From: Mesocentrotus franciscanus | Lineage: Eukaryota; Echinodermata; Echinoidea; Camarodonta; Strongylocentrotidae | Assembly: GCA_037976565.1 (NCBI GenBank) | Contig: CP137667.1 | Location: 33,840,425 to 33,904,424 of the forward strand | Direction: 5' to 3' | Length of the DNA stretch: 64,000 bases | Notes under the pieces: model-generated | Database searches by the model: none | Told to the model about the DNA's origin: nothing | What the model saw: the letters and a program-made list of their open reading frames with translations, nothing else | Program-made: the position numbers and the translations under genes | Shown here: positions 20,300 through 34,120 of the stretch, in pieces | Position numbering within the stretch: position 1 is the stretch's first letter | Layout of the letters: each line of letters begins with the position of its first letter

Positions 20300-23200
20300 T
20301 TGCCTCTTTATTAAAATCTATACCCTATAAATACCTTACTTCCGCTCTTCTATTGTTGGAGTTTATAACCATGACAACGACCAGCTTAACCCTCGGCCAC
20401 GTTCATTGTTCCCTTACGTAACTTAGCTGTATGTGGGCCTGAGACATAACTCTTTTCACATATTCTATATAGATCTCAAATACTTTCAAATATTTCTGTG
20501 TCACTTTTGTTTGGATATATACTTTGTCCATGCTTATAGACTTTAATTGTCAGAATTTGCCAATACTTACAAAATAATAGCCAGGTATAAATGACGTCTT
20601 TACAAGCCTAAAATTGCCTTTCCCTGCCACTTATTCACTTAAATTTTATGGTATTTCCGAAGTATATACTATCATTATCCATTGCTCCTGTTTTTTGTAC
20701 TTCCATATTATTCATTGTAATTGTACTTTTTTATAAGCATGTCAAATTTTCTCTCACATGAAATTTGTACAGCAGCGTATTACAGCTCCGCGATGTCTGT
20801 CTCACAGATATTGACTTTCGCTGAGACCTTTCCGTACACAGAATAATGATACTGATGATACTTCATTGGGAGCAGCGTAATCCGCGCTTGCTCTGTAGAA
20901 GCTTATGATGGCACACGCAAACTTCACTTGCAAGGTCAAGCCATTCATTGTGAACCAATTTTTTTTAATAAATAAAAAAGAAAGTTTCATTCTTTCTCTT
21001 AAAATGTTGCCCACCTTCTTCTAGATAACCCTTTTGTGCAAAGTGTAATGTCCAACGTATATATTATTTCCGTCAATAACATATAATGAACGTATCATTA
21101 TATTTTGATGCAACATTTACAGATTTACATTCAAAATAGAAAACTTTTTCTTTTTCTTTAATTTTGGACAGTAATATTCTCCTAATTCCGACATTACCAG
21201 CCGCTCGTTCTCTATTTTCGTTCCCTATAATAAATATAAGGGTTATGAGACTGTGTACATCATCAGTGTTATGTTATAATAATTTACCTTAAAGAAGGAA
21301 TTAAGGCATACAAGCAAATGGCGGAATAGAAAACAATATGAAAGATTAAGATGAAAAACGACATTGACAGATACAGAGACAGAGAGGGACGGACATACAG
21401 ACAGACAGATGGACTGGAAAGAGAGAGAAAGAGTGAGGAGCGGGAGACATAGAAAGTTGGACGTAGTCTGTACTTTTTTTTATTTATAATTTGAGGAGGC
21501 AGAGATTTACATCCAAAAGTTTTACTTTACATAATTATTGTACAGTAATATTCTTCTCATTTCGATATTATCACGCGCCCGTTCCGTGTTCTCCTCCTCC
21601 ATATCGAGGTTTAATGGTATAATAATTTATCTCAAGATCGGAAGGAATAAAAGCAAATAGCGGAATGGAAAACAGTACCAGAGATGAAGATGGAAAATGG
21701 CGCTGTGGAATCGAGCGAGAGAGAGAGAGAGAGAGAGAGCGAGTGAGAGAGAGAGAGAGGTCGAGACAGACAAAGAGACAGACAGACATACAGAGAGAGA
21801 AACAATCGTTTCTCATAATCATCTTTTCATCTGTCGCATTTTACTTAATCACATCTTTTTTAAAATTCCTTTATGTTTCCATTATTGTTATAGCTTTGAA
21901 TGAATATTTCAGATAGGTTCAAATCTGGTTCTACGTTACAATTATGATCATCTATTTTTATTTAGGGGTACGTCGAAACGTGATCTCATTAAAAATCGCG
22001 GAACAGAAAAAAGGGAGATGAAGATGGAAAACGGCATTGGGAACACGAGAGAGAGAAAGTTAGACGTCGTATTATTATCATTATAGTCTGTACTGTATTT
22101 ATTATTATTGTATTTGTCTCTCCGACCACCACCGCCCCCACCCGTTCTGGGTTCTTCTTTAGTTTCTTTTTATCATGTTTTATATCTTTTCGCTAAAGTG
22201 TAATTTCCGACGTATTTGTTACCATCAATATAGCATAATAAACTTTTTCATAATAATCTGATGCAACAGAGATATACATTATTTCAAAACTACCAGTATA
22301 CGTTTTATAATTATTATACAGTAGTATTCTTCTCATTTCGATATTATCAGGCGCTCGTTCCGTGTTTGCTTCTCCATAATTATGAAGGTTATGGTATAAT
22401 TATTTTTCTCAAGATCGAAAAGAATAATGTCGGAATAAAAGTAATTAGCGGAACGGAAAATAGTACAAAAGATGAAGAAGGTAAATGGCGTCGAGAAAGC
22501 GAGCGAGAGAGAGAGAAAGTAGGTGGAGAAAGAGAGACTGACAGACAGAAACAATAATTTCTCATAATCATCTTTTTGTCTGTGACATTTTACTAAATCA
22601 TTTTCTTGTTTATTCCTTTATCGTTCCATGATCTTTGAATGGATATATCAGATAGGGTACAATCTGGTTCTATACGTTATATGACTAACAATTATGTAAG
22701 GAGTACTGGCGAAACGTGATATCAGTATGGGAGATGAAGATGGAAAACGGTATTGAGAAAGACAGAGAATGAGAAATAAATAATGAGAGAGGAACAGAGA
22801 GAGAGAGAGAGAGAAAAAAAAAATTGGACGTATCATATTACATAGCTGAGTGTGTAGGCCTACTATATTTATTTTGTCTCTCCTATCACACCCCCCGCGC
22901 CCTGGATTCTTCTTTAGTTTCCTTTTATCATGTTTACATCTTTTCGTATCAAGTATCATGTCCGACTAACGTAAATTTGTTCTGTCAATATAGCATCAGG
23001 GATATGTGTACATCATCAGGGATATGTTATAATAATGTATCTCAGAGAAGGAATGATGCCGGCATACAAGCAAATGGCGGAATAGAAAACAATATGAAAG
23101 ATGATGATGGAAAACGACATTGACAGATAGACAGAGAGAGAGAGAGAGAGTAAGAGAGAGATAGACAGAGAGAAAGAGAGACTCATGATTGTCATATTTT

Positions 23201-24170
23201 CGTCTGTGACATTTGACTTAACCACATCTTCCTGTTTATTCCTTTATCTTGCATGATTTGTTATATCTTTCAATGAATATTGCAGATAGGGTAACATCTG
23301 GTTCTACGTTATATATGATTAATTACAATTTTATTTAGGAGCTGTATATATGTCGAAACGTGATCCCATTACAATTTTAAAAAGCAGTTACGACAACTAC
23401 AAAACAACAAGACCCCGGAAAAAACAGGGTTATCTGAACCTGATGAACATGTAAGTATACAAGGCCCGATCATCAATGCCGTATGTATGTCAGTTTATTG
23501 TGAGTGTGTGTGTGTGTGTGTGTGTGTAATTGGGTTTTTACAGACGTGTATCGATCTATACCCTTTATACCTTACTTCCGCTCTTCTTTTGTTGGAGTGT
23601 ATAACCATGACAACTACCTTTACCCTTGGCCACGTTCATTGTTCCTCTTACGTAACTTAGCTGTAGGTGGGCCTAAGACATAACTATTTTCGCATATTCT
23701 ATATAGGTCTCAAATACTTTCAAATATTTCTGTGTCATTTTAGTTTGTGTATACTATGTCAATAATTACAAACTATAATTGTCAAAATTTGCCAATGCTT
23801 ACAAACTAATACGTTTCCCTTTCATCTTCCGCTCTATAGAATCCTATCTTTTATATTTATTTGTTGTGTACTTATCATATTTTTTGTTGTCTCCATCTCC
23901 ATGATTTCTTCTGTTTGTGTAGAGTACTAATGTTATTTACTTATTTCTTTTGTAAATAGAAGAGAAAGTTTCATTATTTCTCTTATAATGTTGTGCACCT
24001 TCTTCTAGATAACCCTTTTGTGCTAAAGTAAAATTTCCGATGTATATTAATGCCGCCAATAGCATATAATAAATGTTTCATTTTATTTTGATGCAACAGA
24101 GATTTATATTCAAAATTAAAACTTTTACTTTCTATAATTTTTGTACAGTAATATTCTTCTCAATTATTTA
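20300..24170. repeat. Local duplication cluster
   Basis: Blocks recur in the same orientation. The block with ACTTCCGCTCTTCT and GTTGGAGT (20,338-20,540) returns at 23,573-23,770. CTTCTTCTAGATAACCC occurs at 21,015 and 24,000. The GCATACAAGCAAATGGCGGA block occurs at 21,307 and 23,063. CATTTCGATATTATCA occurs at 21,558 and 22,336. Each carries GA-rich tracts. The pattern is of a few sub-kilobase units multiplied locally. No gene was recognised. Confidence 0.8.
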
Positions 24171-27100
24171 ATACGACATTATCTTCCACTCAAAATATAT
24201 CGCAATCACTTACGGCGCATAATATGTGAACGCAACGTAGCCATATAGGGTAAAAGGCACGTTTGATAGGGAAAGACATTAGGAAGGGGGCTCGAGGAAC
24301 AAAGGGGAATCTTTGACCCAGGTATTGTTCATAATCACATTTACATAAACACATGCACCTGCTTTACACCACCATGTGAGCCCGTTTTAAACACACACGT
24401 TCACATAGAATCGACGAGACGAGAACGAACTTATATAATTAGACAAAAGAAAATACCACGTGACCGAAAGGCCTACTAAAGGGGGGTACGGGGCAGAGGG
24501 CAGAGGGAGGCAGACTGCACCCCTAATGGGTGACAGGTGACAAAAAATAGAGAAAGGGGAAAGAAGAGAGAGAAAGCGAGAAGGGAAGAGAGGGAGGGAA
24601 AGAGATGAAAGAGAGAGAGAGAGAGAGAGAGAAATTAATTTCTTTGAAGAGGGCTTTATACCAAGTCCAAAAATAATAATATTACAATTTTCCGTAAAAT
24701 GCGTTTTGCCTCTTTAAGTTAAATAACAATGGAATAGCAATGGGATGAGGGGGGGGGGGATTACGAGGCACAATATCAAGTCTCCAAACAAGAATTTATG
24801 AATAAAAACATTGGCTTTATGGCCCGTACGTCATAATTGTCTTTACCGGCGAGAAAAAAAACTCCCTCGAGTAAGTAAACGCCAAAACCCTTTCTTCTTC
24901 TTTTCACTCACTACCCTCGCACGCAAAATTGTATGAACATGAATTTATATTGACTTAATAAAGGACACATCTTTACAATGACATCGCTCAGCAATGGTTG
25001 AAGGTCGTTGAAGTATTCGGTCGCTTGCCGACCCCTCCACCGACCCCGACTGGATATGCAGGTACTCCACTACGTAGACATGACCTTAGTTTTGCGAGTT
25101 TGTGTTCAGTTGTTTTCTTTAACACTAAGTTCTCTTAGTATTTTAAAGCTTTGGGCCATTTGCAAAAATTTTGCTTCCTCACGCCGTGGTACCAATAAAA
25201 AAGAAAGACAAGACACCACACGTTAGCCTTCCAACTTAAACCCTTAAATAGAGTCCGCTGGATTCTAACTTCTAAATCCACAATCAAGTTTTGGCCATGC
25301 AGGATGGTTATCTGGACTTTATTATTCATTACAATATAAATTAGACAGCTGGTTGTTTTGATAATATTGTAAACAAATGATAGCATTTTTTAACAGGTCG
25401 TATTATTTTTAAACAACCCTTTTAAATGGTGTTTTTATTGTGTATGATCCATTCCCTAACGGAGTACAATGCTTATTCTATTTAAAATTCACGTCATTGT
25501 ACTGTATCTTTATTTGTTTTTTTCACTCATTTTATTTCCTGATATTTCCTAAAACATTTTTCAAAACGCGCTAGGAGTTACAGTCGTTTATTTGTTTAAC
25601 TCTTTTAATTTGGGCATTATTGCCAAGAAAAAAATATCAACCAATTCCTCAATATAAAGAACTCTTAAAGGTAAAGGAAAGCATCTGAGCAAGAATATCA
25701 CATGTCTTTTGGCCAGTTAAATCTGAAGTGATTTTTTAAAGCTATGACTATGTGGGGTTGATGATGCGTTTTTTTCATAATGCAAGTAAAGTAATAAAAT
25801 ATTGTATCATTGAAGAGAAAGACGGTTTTGTCCAAATGGCAGCATGTAGGAGACGAAACTTTCAGTTTGTTCCCTGATTCATACTCAGTATCTATTTTGT
25901 TTTATTGATTTCATCCATTTCTTTGTTTATTTATATCTCTACATGTAAAACATTTGAAGAGCTACTTTCCGAAAGGAGCAAAATCTTTTGATAGCAAATG
26001 GAGATAATGATATACATTTTCCTCTATTAACCTTGAACAAAATTATTAACCTAAATTACGAGAGAAATTATGAACACATGCATCTTTTAATAACAATTTT
26101 CCATAGACACCTGAACAAAATCGGGTAAACAAAGAGTTCTTTCTTAAGTTACACACATGGATCTAGTGCCTCTTGAAAATAAGCTCTTTGTATGTACATA
26201 AACAAGCAATACAACAGAATACTCCAGTTCGATATTTTGGAGAAAGATTTTTATGTCACAACTTATTTTTGTTTTATTGAAAAGCTGATGTAGGCCTATG
26301 TATTGTATTCAAACGTAACAGGCATAAGATAGTTAAGGTGTTTTTGAAGGTTAGACTGTTATTAAGTTTGAAGTTTTGTTTATAACACCCTTCCAATATA
26401 ATAATACACCTTCTAAGACTGGTTATAGTTTTTGAGAGAAAAAAATAGTGCTCTGGTCAGGGCCTTAGGGGAATATTATGCTTACATTTTAAAGCGTATC
26501 TGGTATGATAAGTATATCTGGGTGAAGAAGGAGATAATGGAAGTTTGTTGTTTGGTAGTTGGAACGTAAGTTTTATATGATGTTTTTAAGAAACAGACAG
26601 TTTGTATGGGATCAGGAGTGGAAATTTTCTGTCATTTTGAGAACCAAATTTTGCATCAGTGATGTTCTGTTTCATTGAATTGAGTTTCCCGCAGAGAGGA
26701 TTTAGTTGGTTTAATTAAAGAAGGAAGAGAGTCAAATGAAGAACCAAAAGCAATATGTTTTTCATTTACTAATGAGAACTTTGTTTTTTGGAGATCTCCT
26801 TACACAGAATATTGGAATGGGTTTTTCAAGATGAATGTTGTTTGGAGACATCAATATTCATAAAATGTATGTTTCTATCACCAGGAAATAAAGAATTTCC
26901 TGTCTACATGAACCTTTCCTGGTTGCTTATTAATGCATTTGCCTACTGGTAACATAATACTTTCACAAGTTGATATCCCTCACCATTGGATTTTTTTGGG
27001 GTAATGTCTAAATTTCGTTTTGAAATAGATGATATCAGTCTGGTAAGCCTTCACTGCAGGCAAGAGTCAGGACTAACATTTAGCATGTTATTCATTTTAT

Positions 27101-27288
27101 TACCACTCTTATATTCTCTGAAATGTTATCTTTATTGAGGGTGACTTGAAAAAGTTAATAACTTGGAAGGGAGGGGGTGCAACCTGCCACACGCTTCTAC
27201 CTCTTGGTTGATTTGATCCATTGCCGAAAATATTTTGGCACCTATCATCCCCCAACCACGGATACAAATCGACACCCCTGTTCGCGCC

Positions 27289-27300
<12 letters not shown>
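24170..27300. other. Intergenic, no gene recognised
   Basis: It contains a (GA)n tract at about 24,540-24,635, a G-run near 24,750 and a (TA)n run ending near 27,315. Short open frames lack recognisable domains. Confidence 0.45.
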
Positions 27301-27320
<20 letters not shown>

Positions 27321-27369
27321 CAATACAAATGTAGAGTATATAGAGTAGATTGCAAATCGTGAGTACAAT

Positions 27370-27966
27370 TCTGTTAAATTCTCTGTGTTATAAGAATTTT
27401 CGGGCGAATGGCATCCTATGTTTCGGATCTTTTAGCTTTCATGGAATCAAATCTTGACCGTCAAGGAAAAAGTATGGGAACCCCTGGTATTTCCCATACC
27501 ATAGAGTTCACACCGTTTACGGTTAGACCTCATGCATGCATTGTAGGAATGGTGTATCCAATTTTCGGGTTGCATTTTGGTTGATTTTTCGAAAGTGTTT
27601 ACGATCGTGTTAATTAGTGCTTTGATTTTACGACACATGATTGTTGCTATAATAATAATTATTGTTTAACCTACCTTGTGGTGCTTCATATTTCTTGTAG
27701 TTATCCCCTGAGAGTTTTTCCTAAACAAATTATATTTCAAACGATATACGTTAAAACCTTTTAGTTTCATGAACCTTTTTCTTTCTATCGTGTTTCCGGA
27801 ATAGAGCGAATAAGGTTTATCTCTGAAACGGTCCCCTGAAGTGAAGCTACTTCGTAGTTATTCCAGTCGTAAACAATTCCAATTGATCGACAAAGATTGC
27901 AAAAATATCCAATGAAGTCACTGTGGAACTAAACATTTCGAATTCCCAGTCTAGATGTATTCCAGA
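27370..27966 (+). repeat. Segmental duplication, related to 56,780-57,365
   Basis: Blocks such as CCGTTTACGGTTAGACCTC, TTGATTTTTCGAAAGTG and TTTATCTCTGAAACGGTCCC match 56,780-57,365 in the same orientation, and parts match 40,560-41,120 inverted. The match breaks at 27,966 and resumes at 34,229, which defines an insertion. Confidence 0.85.
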
Positions 27967-29070
27967 CAAAACTGAAGGACGTGCGCTCACAGATTGAACG
28001 TGCGCATGTGCGTGCGTCGTAACAAGTAAAATCCTTCAACTTTTGGGTGCAATTTTTCTTTAAAGCTTTATGTAACAATTACTGCGGGTCGAATCAATCT
28101 GGGGCGAACAGCAAATAAAAATTTAAACGATTTTAACGATTCAGCAGATTCTATAACTTTGTCGCGATTTTGCTTTGAATTTATGCTTACGCATTCAGAA
28201 AAGAGCAATCGCTATGGGGAAAGCCTACAAAGCTGACCCGGCCTTTTGTATTTCACTCTATGTAAATCGAAAACGCAGGAACGTCTCACTTAGGGGCGAA
28301 AAGATTCTGATTGTTAAGGTTTTCTTCTTTCCAACATGTTACACTCATCATCATCGGTTGAATATCTTCGTCGCGTTTTTTATTTGAAAATTGGAGTCCA
28401 ATTAAAATGTATGTCACATCAGAGAGATCTGAGGCTTTGACGTGATAGATTCATTCACAAATAATCAGTGCAGTCCATTCAACAAAATAGGGGCGCGCGG
28501 TTTCACGTGCATTATTGTCACATGATTACGAATCGCGAATGTAAGAGAGTGTAGGCCTAATGCGAAATAGGAAGAGGGATGTGGTAATGGGGCGTTCCCA
28601 CTGTCGTGCGATCCGTTACGAACCCCACGATTGGCCATTCGTAGCTGATCGTGGAAATTCTCTGAATTGCTAGGTTTGGATACGAGGTGATGCGAGTCGA
28701 TACGTTATGGTACGATTTGGTGCGCTTGGTTGCGATATGGTCACGATTGGTCAATTTCAGGTGACACGATCTGGTCTCCCGTTCAGATACGATCATATAC
28801 GTTCCGATATGATTGTCCCGATTGAGTCCACGATTGGGTCTCGATGTGACACGATCATCACGATCGGGGTCCCCGATTTGGGACGATCGGGTACGTGTAG
28901 ATACGTTCGAATACCTTCCGATACGTTCATCACGAACCGATGCGCTCTGTTGCGACAGTATACGGTTGTGGTTGCGATGTCTTTCACGATAAGGGTCGAG
29001 AGTGATCAGGATTTGAGCTACGATTGGACCCCGACGGATATATATACAGGCCGACTGACCATGGACTTCA

Positions 29071-30382
29071 TTGTTTCTTGAACTTCTACAAAGTGATCAC
29101 TACAACCCACAACCATTGATGATGACAGGAGTTGAGGATGATGACAACGTGACATTTGCAGTATTACTGTATGCTTATATTATTATCGCCAGAGAGGAAG
29201 AAGACGAGCAGCAGCCAGACGGTACAGACCAGCCACAGCCCCAATCACGTAAGTACAGGAGAGGTGCAGTCAGGCAGTTCTGGGTGCAACCATGGCTCAC
29301 AGAGGAGACGAGACAACAGTTGGCCAGTTCTCCAGCCTCCTAGACACCAAATTGAGGCTGGAAGATCCAATAGTGTTCCAAAACTACACAAGATTAACAC
29401 TACAGCTCTTCGATGAAGTCTTGCAGGGGTGCCCCAGCAATCGAGAGGGACGCACCAGTTTCAGGCAACCCTCTCAACTGGACTGAAACTGCCAGTGACA
29501 CTGAGGCACCTTGCCACTGGACAACTATCGGTTCCTTGCGTATGCATTTAGGTTTGGAGTGTCCAGCATCTCAGAGATGGTTCCAGAAGTGTGCCAGGCA
29601 ATTGTGCAAGCGTACAAAATGAGGTTTTAGCCTACCTGTCACCCCTGAAGCCTGGACAGCCGTAGCTAACCAGTTTGAGCAGAGATGGAACATATCCCAT
29701 GCCATTGGGGCCCTGGATGGCAAACACATTGCTATCAAGAAGCCACCCCACACTTGAAGCCTGTACTACAATTACAAGGGCTTCTTTTCGATACCACTCC
29801 TAGCTCTGGTGGATGCAGATTACAACTTTGTGTGGATCGAGCTTGGTGGAAAAGGACACATGTCAGATGATCAGATATTTGGCGACTCTGAGCTGTTCAA
29901 TGGCCTGGAAGAGGAAGCCCTAGGACTCACCCCACCCTGCCCTTTGACTGCAAGCCCTGATGACCTCCAAGACATGCCCTTCTTCATCCTGGGGATGACG
30001 CCTTCGCACTCAGGAACTACCCCATGAAGCCATACGGAAGAAGAGTGATGGCCAGGGAGGAGAGGATTTTCAACTACAGACTCTCAAGGGGGAGAAGAGT
30101 GGTGAAAAATGCCTTCGGTATCCTGGCCAATAGATTCAGGTGTCTAATGTGAATGATATGGTTGAGGCGGAAAACCAGAATGTCATCCCAGGAGCATGGA
30201 GGGACCATGTGGACTGGCTAGATGTGAATCAACCTTCTGTACCTCGCAACTCAGCTACAGCAGATGCAAATCATCACAAGGAACTCCTAAAGGCCTTCTT
30301 CAACTCACCACAAGGTGCGGTCGCATGGCAGGAAAGGATGGCCAGGCTGCATGACGCGGAAGGTGGAGAGGATGATATTTGA
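29071..30382 (+). pseudogene. Harbinger (HARBI1-like) transposase, frame-broken
   Basis: DDE transposase homology runs across several frames. N-terminal helical part: [46 protein letters not shown]. Catalytic part: [17 protein letters not shown] (first Asp), [20 protein letters not shown] (second Asp), SDDQIF, then GDDAFAL after a frameshift near 29,990, and [18 protein letters not shown]. The usual Glu in the motif RVVENAFGI is Lys here. Stops and shifts near 29,320, 29,480, 29,620 and 29,755 mean no full-length enzyme is made. Confidence 0.9.
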
Positions 30383-30879
30383 TATTTTTATTTTTATTTT
30401 TGAAAAATTCAGGAAATTGATATTGAAGATGCATGATTTTCTTTCTATTTTTACTGACTATTCTAAGTCAATGTTTTAGAGCAGTGGAAACTCATTTTAG
30501 GTTAATTACAGCAAAGTTGTTAAATATAGGTGACATATATTTATGGATAAAGAAAAGGGAGAGAATTTTAACTCTTTCATTGTCCATGTCTGTGCAAGAA
30601 CAACAAAAACTTCCATGTGAAAGATCAACTATAATGTAATACATTTTAAAAGATGTTTAAATAGCAGTTACCTGAACAAAAGCTATTTTTGACCTTATAC
30701 TTAATAGTATGGCACTATAGTTTACACACTGCAAAATTGTCACACCTGTATGTATATATCTGTCTATAATGTTATCGAAATATATAAAGTTGGTATCTAT
30801 CATCTTCTGATTGTATGGACACAACTTTCTATTTCAAGTCTGCAAATTAATGGTATACATGTTTACATTACCTTCCATG

Positions 30880-30885
30880 ATTGAT

Positions 30886-30917
<32 letters not shown>

Positions 30918-31112
30918 GGAGAAGGAATATTAACAACAAGAGGGAGAGAGTGTGAGGTTGAAGAAGCTGATGGAGTGAAGGAAAAGGAGTTATTATGATT
31001 AAGGACTATAAAGAGAATGATAGTGAATGAGAAACAAATGGTTGAGAGAGAAAGAGGAGAGAGAGAGAGAGAGATATATGATTTAAAAAAAGAGAGAGAG
31101 AGAGAGAGAGGG
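30880..31112. repeat. (GA)n tracts inside the Harbinger element
   Basis: Several GAGAGA runs (30,885-30,920, 31,055-31,075, 31,091-31,115) separated by GA-rich sequence. Confidence 0.9.
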
Positions 31113-31869
31113 AAGGAGAGAAAGTGTAAATATACTGGGCGCGAGAACTCGTAACAGATCGTAAACGTCCGTGTAAAAGCGTGACTTCTCGTATCTACTC
31201 GCATTTACTCGCATCTACTCGTATCATCTTGTATCTGCTCTTGAGTCGTTCGTGTCAGGTCGTGAGCAATGGTACCCGACAGAGCGTCACAGGTCGTGGC
31301 AGATCGCAACACATCTCAACAGAGCGTGGTGTTTGTCTTTTTCTAAGGTTGATCCCGATCACCACGATTAGGAAGCACGATTAGATGCGATATGTTGCGA
31401 TTTATTACGATCCAATACGATCTGATGCGATGATCACGATTGACAATTAATCGTGTTGATCGTAGAAATTTTTGAACCGTCCAAAATTTCCTACGATCAA
31501 CACGATTGCCACGACTGACCTCAAGATCTGATAATATCTGATAGGATCACCACGATTACATCACGATTAAGACCACAATTTCAATCGTGGCGCCAATCGT
31601 GATAGTGGGAACGCCCCATAACGCAAAAAAAAAGAAATATGTCATTGTATTACATGTGCATGAAGAAATCGTGAATCTCTGTGATTTCGGGTTGAGAGTC
31701 CCTGCGTGACGTACAATGTAGCGGTCACCCCTATATATTATAAAGGTCACATGGTCGCTGGTAAGTGTGCGTTGCGTGAGGCAAGGGATTTAATGTCCAA
31801 TTTCATTTCATCGGGCCAAAGTTTGAGTGGCGTACTAAAAAAAAAAATCAAAATTCAACCGTGGTTTAT

Positions 31870-32010
31870 ATCTAATTCGATACCAGTGATTTACAAATGT
31901 TGCTGAAATGACATGATTTTCCGGGGTTTTTTCTCTCACTTTTTTGTAAATTATACTTAGTTAGCGTTTGTAGGAAAATGACAAATTCCAAAATTTATAG
32001 TCAGGCAAAA
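31870..32010 (+). repeat. Dispersed block shared with 39,515-39,650
   Basis: The stretch with GTGATTTACAAATGTTGCTG, GAAAATGACAAATTCC and AGTCAGGCAAAAA occurs inverted at 39,515-39,650 inside the hAT-like element. Both copies lie beside a tandem array. Confidence 0.8.
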
Positions 32011-33030
32011 AAACCTAAAGTGCTCCTTTTTACATTGGAAAGGTGCCCCTTTTTACTTCAGATAAGCGCCCCTTTTTATTTCAAATAGGTGCCCGTTCCA
32101 CATTCTTAAAAGTGCCTCTTTCCAACTTTGCATGATTAAGCGCCCCTTTACTTTTGATAATTGCTGTATTCAAATCTGAGAGGTGCCCATTTTACTTTAA
32201 CAAGTGTCCTTTTCTTTTGTAATAAGTACCCCTTCCTCTTCAGATAAGTTCCCCTTTTTATCTTTGATGAATGCTCCTTCTTACCTGATAAGTGCCACCT
32301 TTTATTTAGACACGTGCCCCCACCCCTTTGTCTTTCTAGTAAGTGCCCTTTTTCCTTCTGATAAATGCCCCATTTTAAAACTAAGAGCCACCCCCCCTTC
32401 TCACAAATGCCCCTACTCACACTTGTGATAAATACCTCTATTAAAATCTCATAGGTGCCCCTTTCCCTACGACAAGTGCCAATTTTCCTTTGTAATAGGT
32501 GCCCCTTTCTATTCTCACAAGTGCCCCTATTCATCTCAGGTGAGTGCCTCTTTTCAGGTACAAGGCATGCCCCTTACCACTTCTGATAAGTGCCCATTCA
32601 CCTCTTATAATTACCTCTTTTCAAATCTGAGAGGTGTCCCTTATATTTTGACAAGGGACTCTTTGTATTCTTATAAGTGCCCCTTTTCATCTCCGGTGAG
32701 TGTCCTTATTCAAATTTGAGAGATGCCCCCTTTAACTTTGTAATAAGTGCCTCCTTTTCATCTCAGATAAGTGCCCCTGTTATTTTGACACGTCTCCCCT
32801 TATCCTTCATTAATAGTGCAATTTTCCTTCTGATAATTGCCCCTAATTCTCCTTTGTAATATGTGCCCTTTTTCATCTCTGGTGAGTGCCCCTTATCAGG
32901 TGCGAAAAGTGCCCCATTTTCACCTCTGATAATTCCCCTTTTTATTTTGACACGTGCTCCTTTTCTTTTCTAATAAGTGTCATTTTCTCTTTGGATATGT
33001 GCCCCTTTTTCCTTTCACCATAAAAAGTGC
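32008..33030. repeat. Degenerate GTGCCCC tandem array
   Basis: About 1 kb of units like GATAAGTGCCCCTTTTTC with variable spacing (mostly 30-40 bp) and many substitutions. Further units recur near 33,410. Confidence 0.85.
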
Positions 33031-33671
33031 TCATAATTTAAAGCAACTAAGAGCAACTTTTTCATTAATTTCGCCCAAAGCTTGCTCGCTACGCTCTAAA
33101 GTTGATACAGTTATGTTTCTTATTAAATATCTGTTCAGTCTTTCATGATTAGATTGTGCTTAAAATCCCATCAGAATTAGTGTTTTTTCCCCTCTTTATA
33201 AAATGTAGTTTTTCGCACTGCGACCTCACAAATCATAAAATAGATATATTTAGACCATCACACCCAACTGCAAAGTAAGATGCTTAAGCAGTATCTTGGA
33301 CCATATAAAGGAGAGAAACAAACATTGAATTCATCCCTGATAATGTAATCACAATGTCGGGGTATATACATTGTCTAAGAATTGCATATTTTCACTTTGA
33401 GATTTGTAGGTGCCCCTTTTTGTTGGTGCCCCGCCCCCCCCCCCTCCACTTTGTAAGACGCTCTACCGCCCCTGGATAATGGGTGGGATAATGACTTATC
33501 ATCTCATTGCTCAAAGCTCAAAGAACATTAATGTAAGCAATCAAGTAATTTGTTATAGTGGGTAAATAGATGCAAAGTACACTAGCCTCATGAATAATCA
33601 ACATAACAAAATACAGTACGTCATGGCTAAAACGTAGTTTGTAGGCCCTCATCTCGATCCACCGTTATCGT

Positions 33672-34120
33672 CAATGTCCGCAATTAGTAATATATGCTCC
33701 TTTTATGAAAAGACCTATGAGCATCTGATTTTTACGTGTGAAAAAATAAGAATTCTCTGTAGAGATTGTGGTGATCTTTTTAATTTATTGGATAGTAAAA
33801 ATATAAACTGGGATGGAATTTACATTGGTATAAAAGTTAAATGTAGGGAAGGAGCAGTTAATTACTCACATTACACTAATAATGGGGGAGGGGATAGGAG
33901 AATAGACAAAAAATTCTCTCAAGTATACTTTAATATTCTTGATCATAATTATATATGAAAATGTTTTTCTAAACAGTTTATACAAATGTACTTATGTTTT
34001 CGTTTTATTATTGCAATTTATATTTAATCCAAAGTATCAATGTACAATGTATTCAATTTTGTTAAGAATGATTTGTACAATATGTATTTGATTTGAGAGA
34101 AAATAATAAAAATATCTTTA
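33672..34120 (+). pseudogene. LINE 3' end fragment
   Basis: A short frame (33,674-33,958) reads ICSFYEKTYEHLIFTCEKIR. This matches the C-terminal zinc-knuckle-like motif of L1-type elements (C-x2-C-x6-H-x4-C), with the second Cys replaced by Tyr. An AT-rich tail with AATAATAAAAA follows. It could be the missing end of the family seen at 17,960-18,701; that is a guess. Confidence 0.65.

Larger units (their letters stand above)
28588..31618 (+). mobile_element. PIF/Harbinger DNA transposon with TAA target duplication
   Basis: Terminal inverted repeats are TGGGGCGTTCCCACTGTC at 28,588 and, reversed, TGGGGCGTTCCCACTATC ending at 31,618. The flanking triplets 28,585-28,587 and 31,619-31,621 are both TAA, the 3-bp duplication typical of PIF/Harbinger. 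Sub-terminal regions are dense in ACGATT/ACGATC motifs (28,600-29,000 and 31,370-31,600), plausible transposase binding sites. The 3.03 kb length suits an element with transposase. I found no Myb/SANT-type second protein, so it is incomplete or decayed. Confidence 0.92.

Noticed and set aside
25008..25226. 72-residue frame
   Set aside because: No conserved motif, no repeat relation and no splice context; it reads as chance.
33105..33480. End of a hAT element at CGCCCCTG near 33,474
   Set aside because: No matching left end or 8-bp duplication could be found, so I kept only the larger ATTCCAGA-bounded unit.
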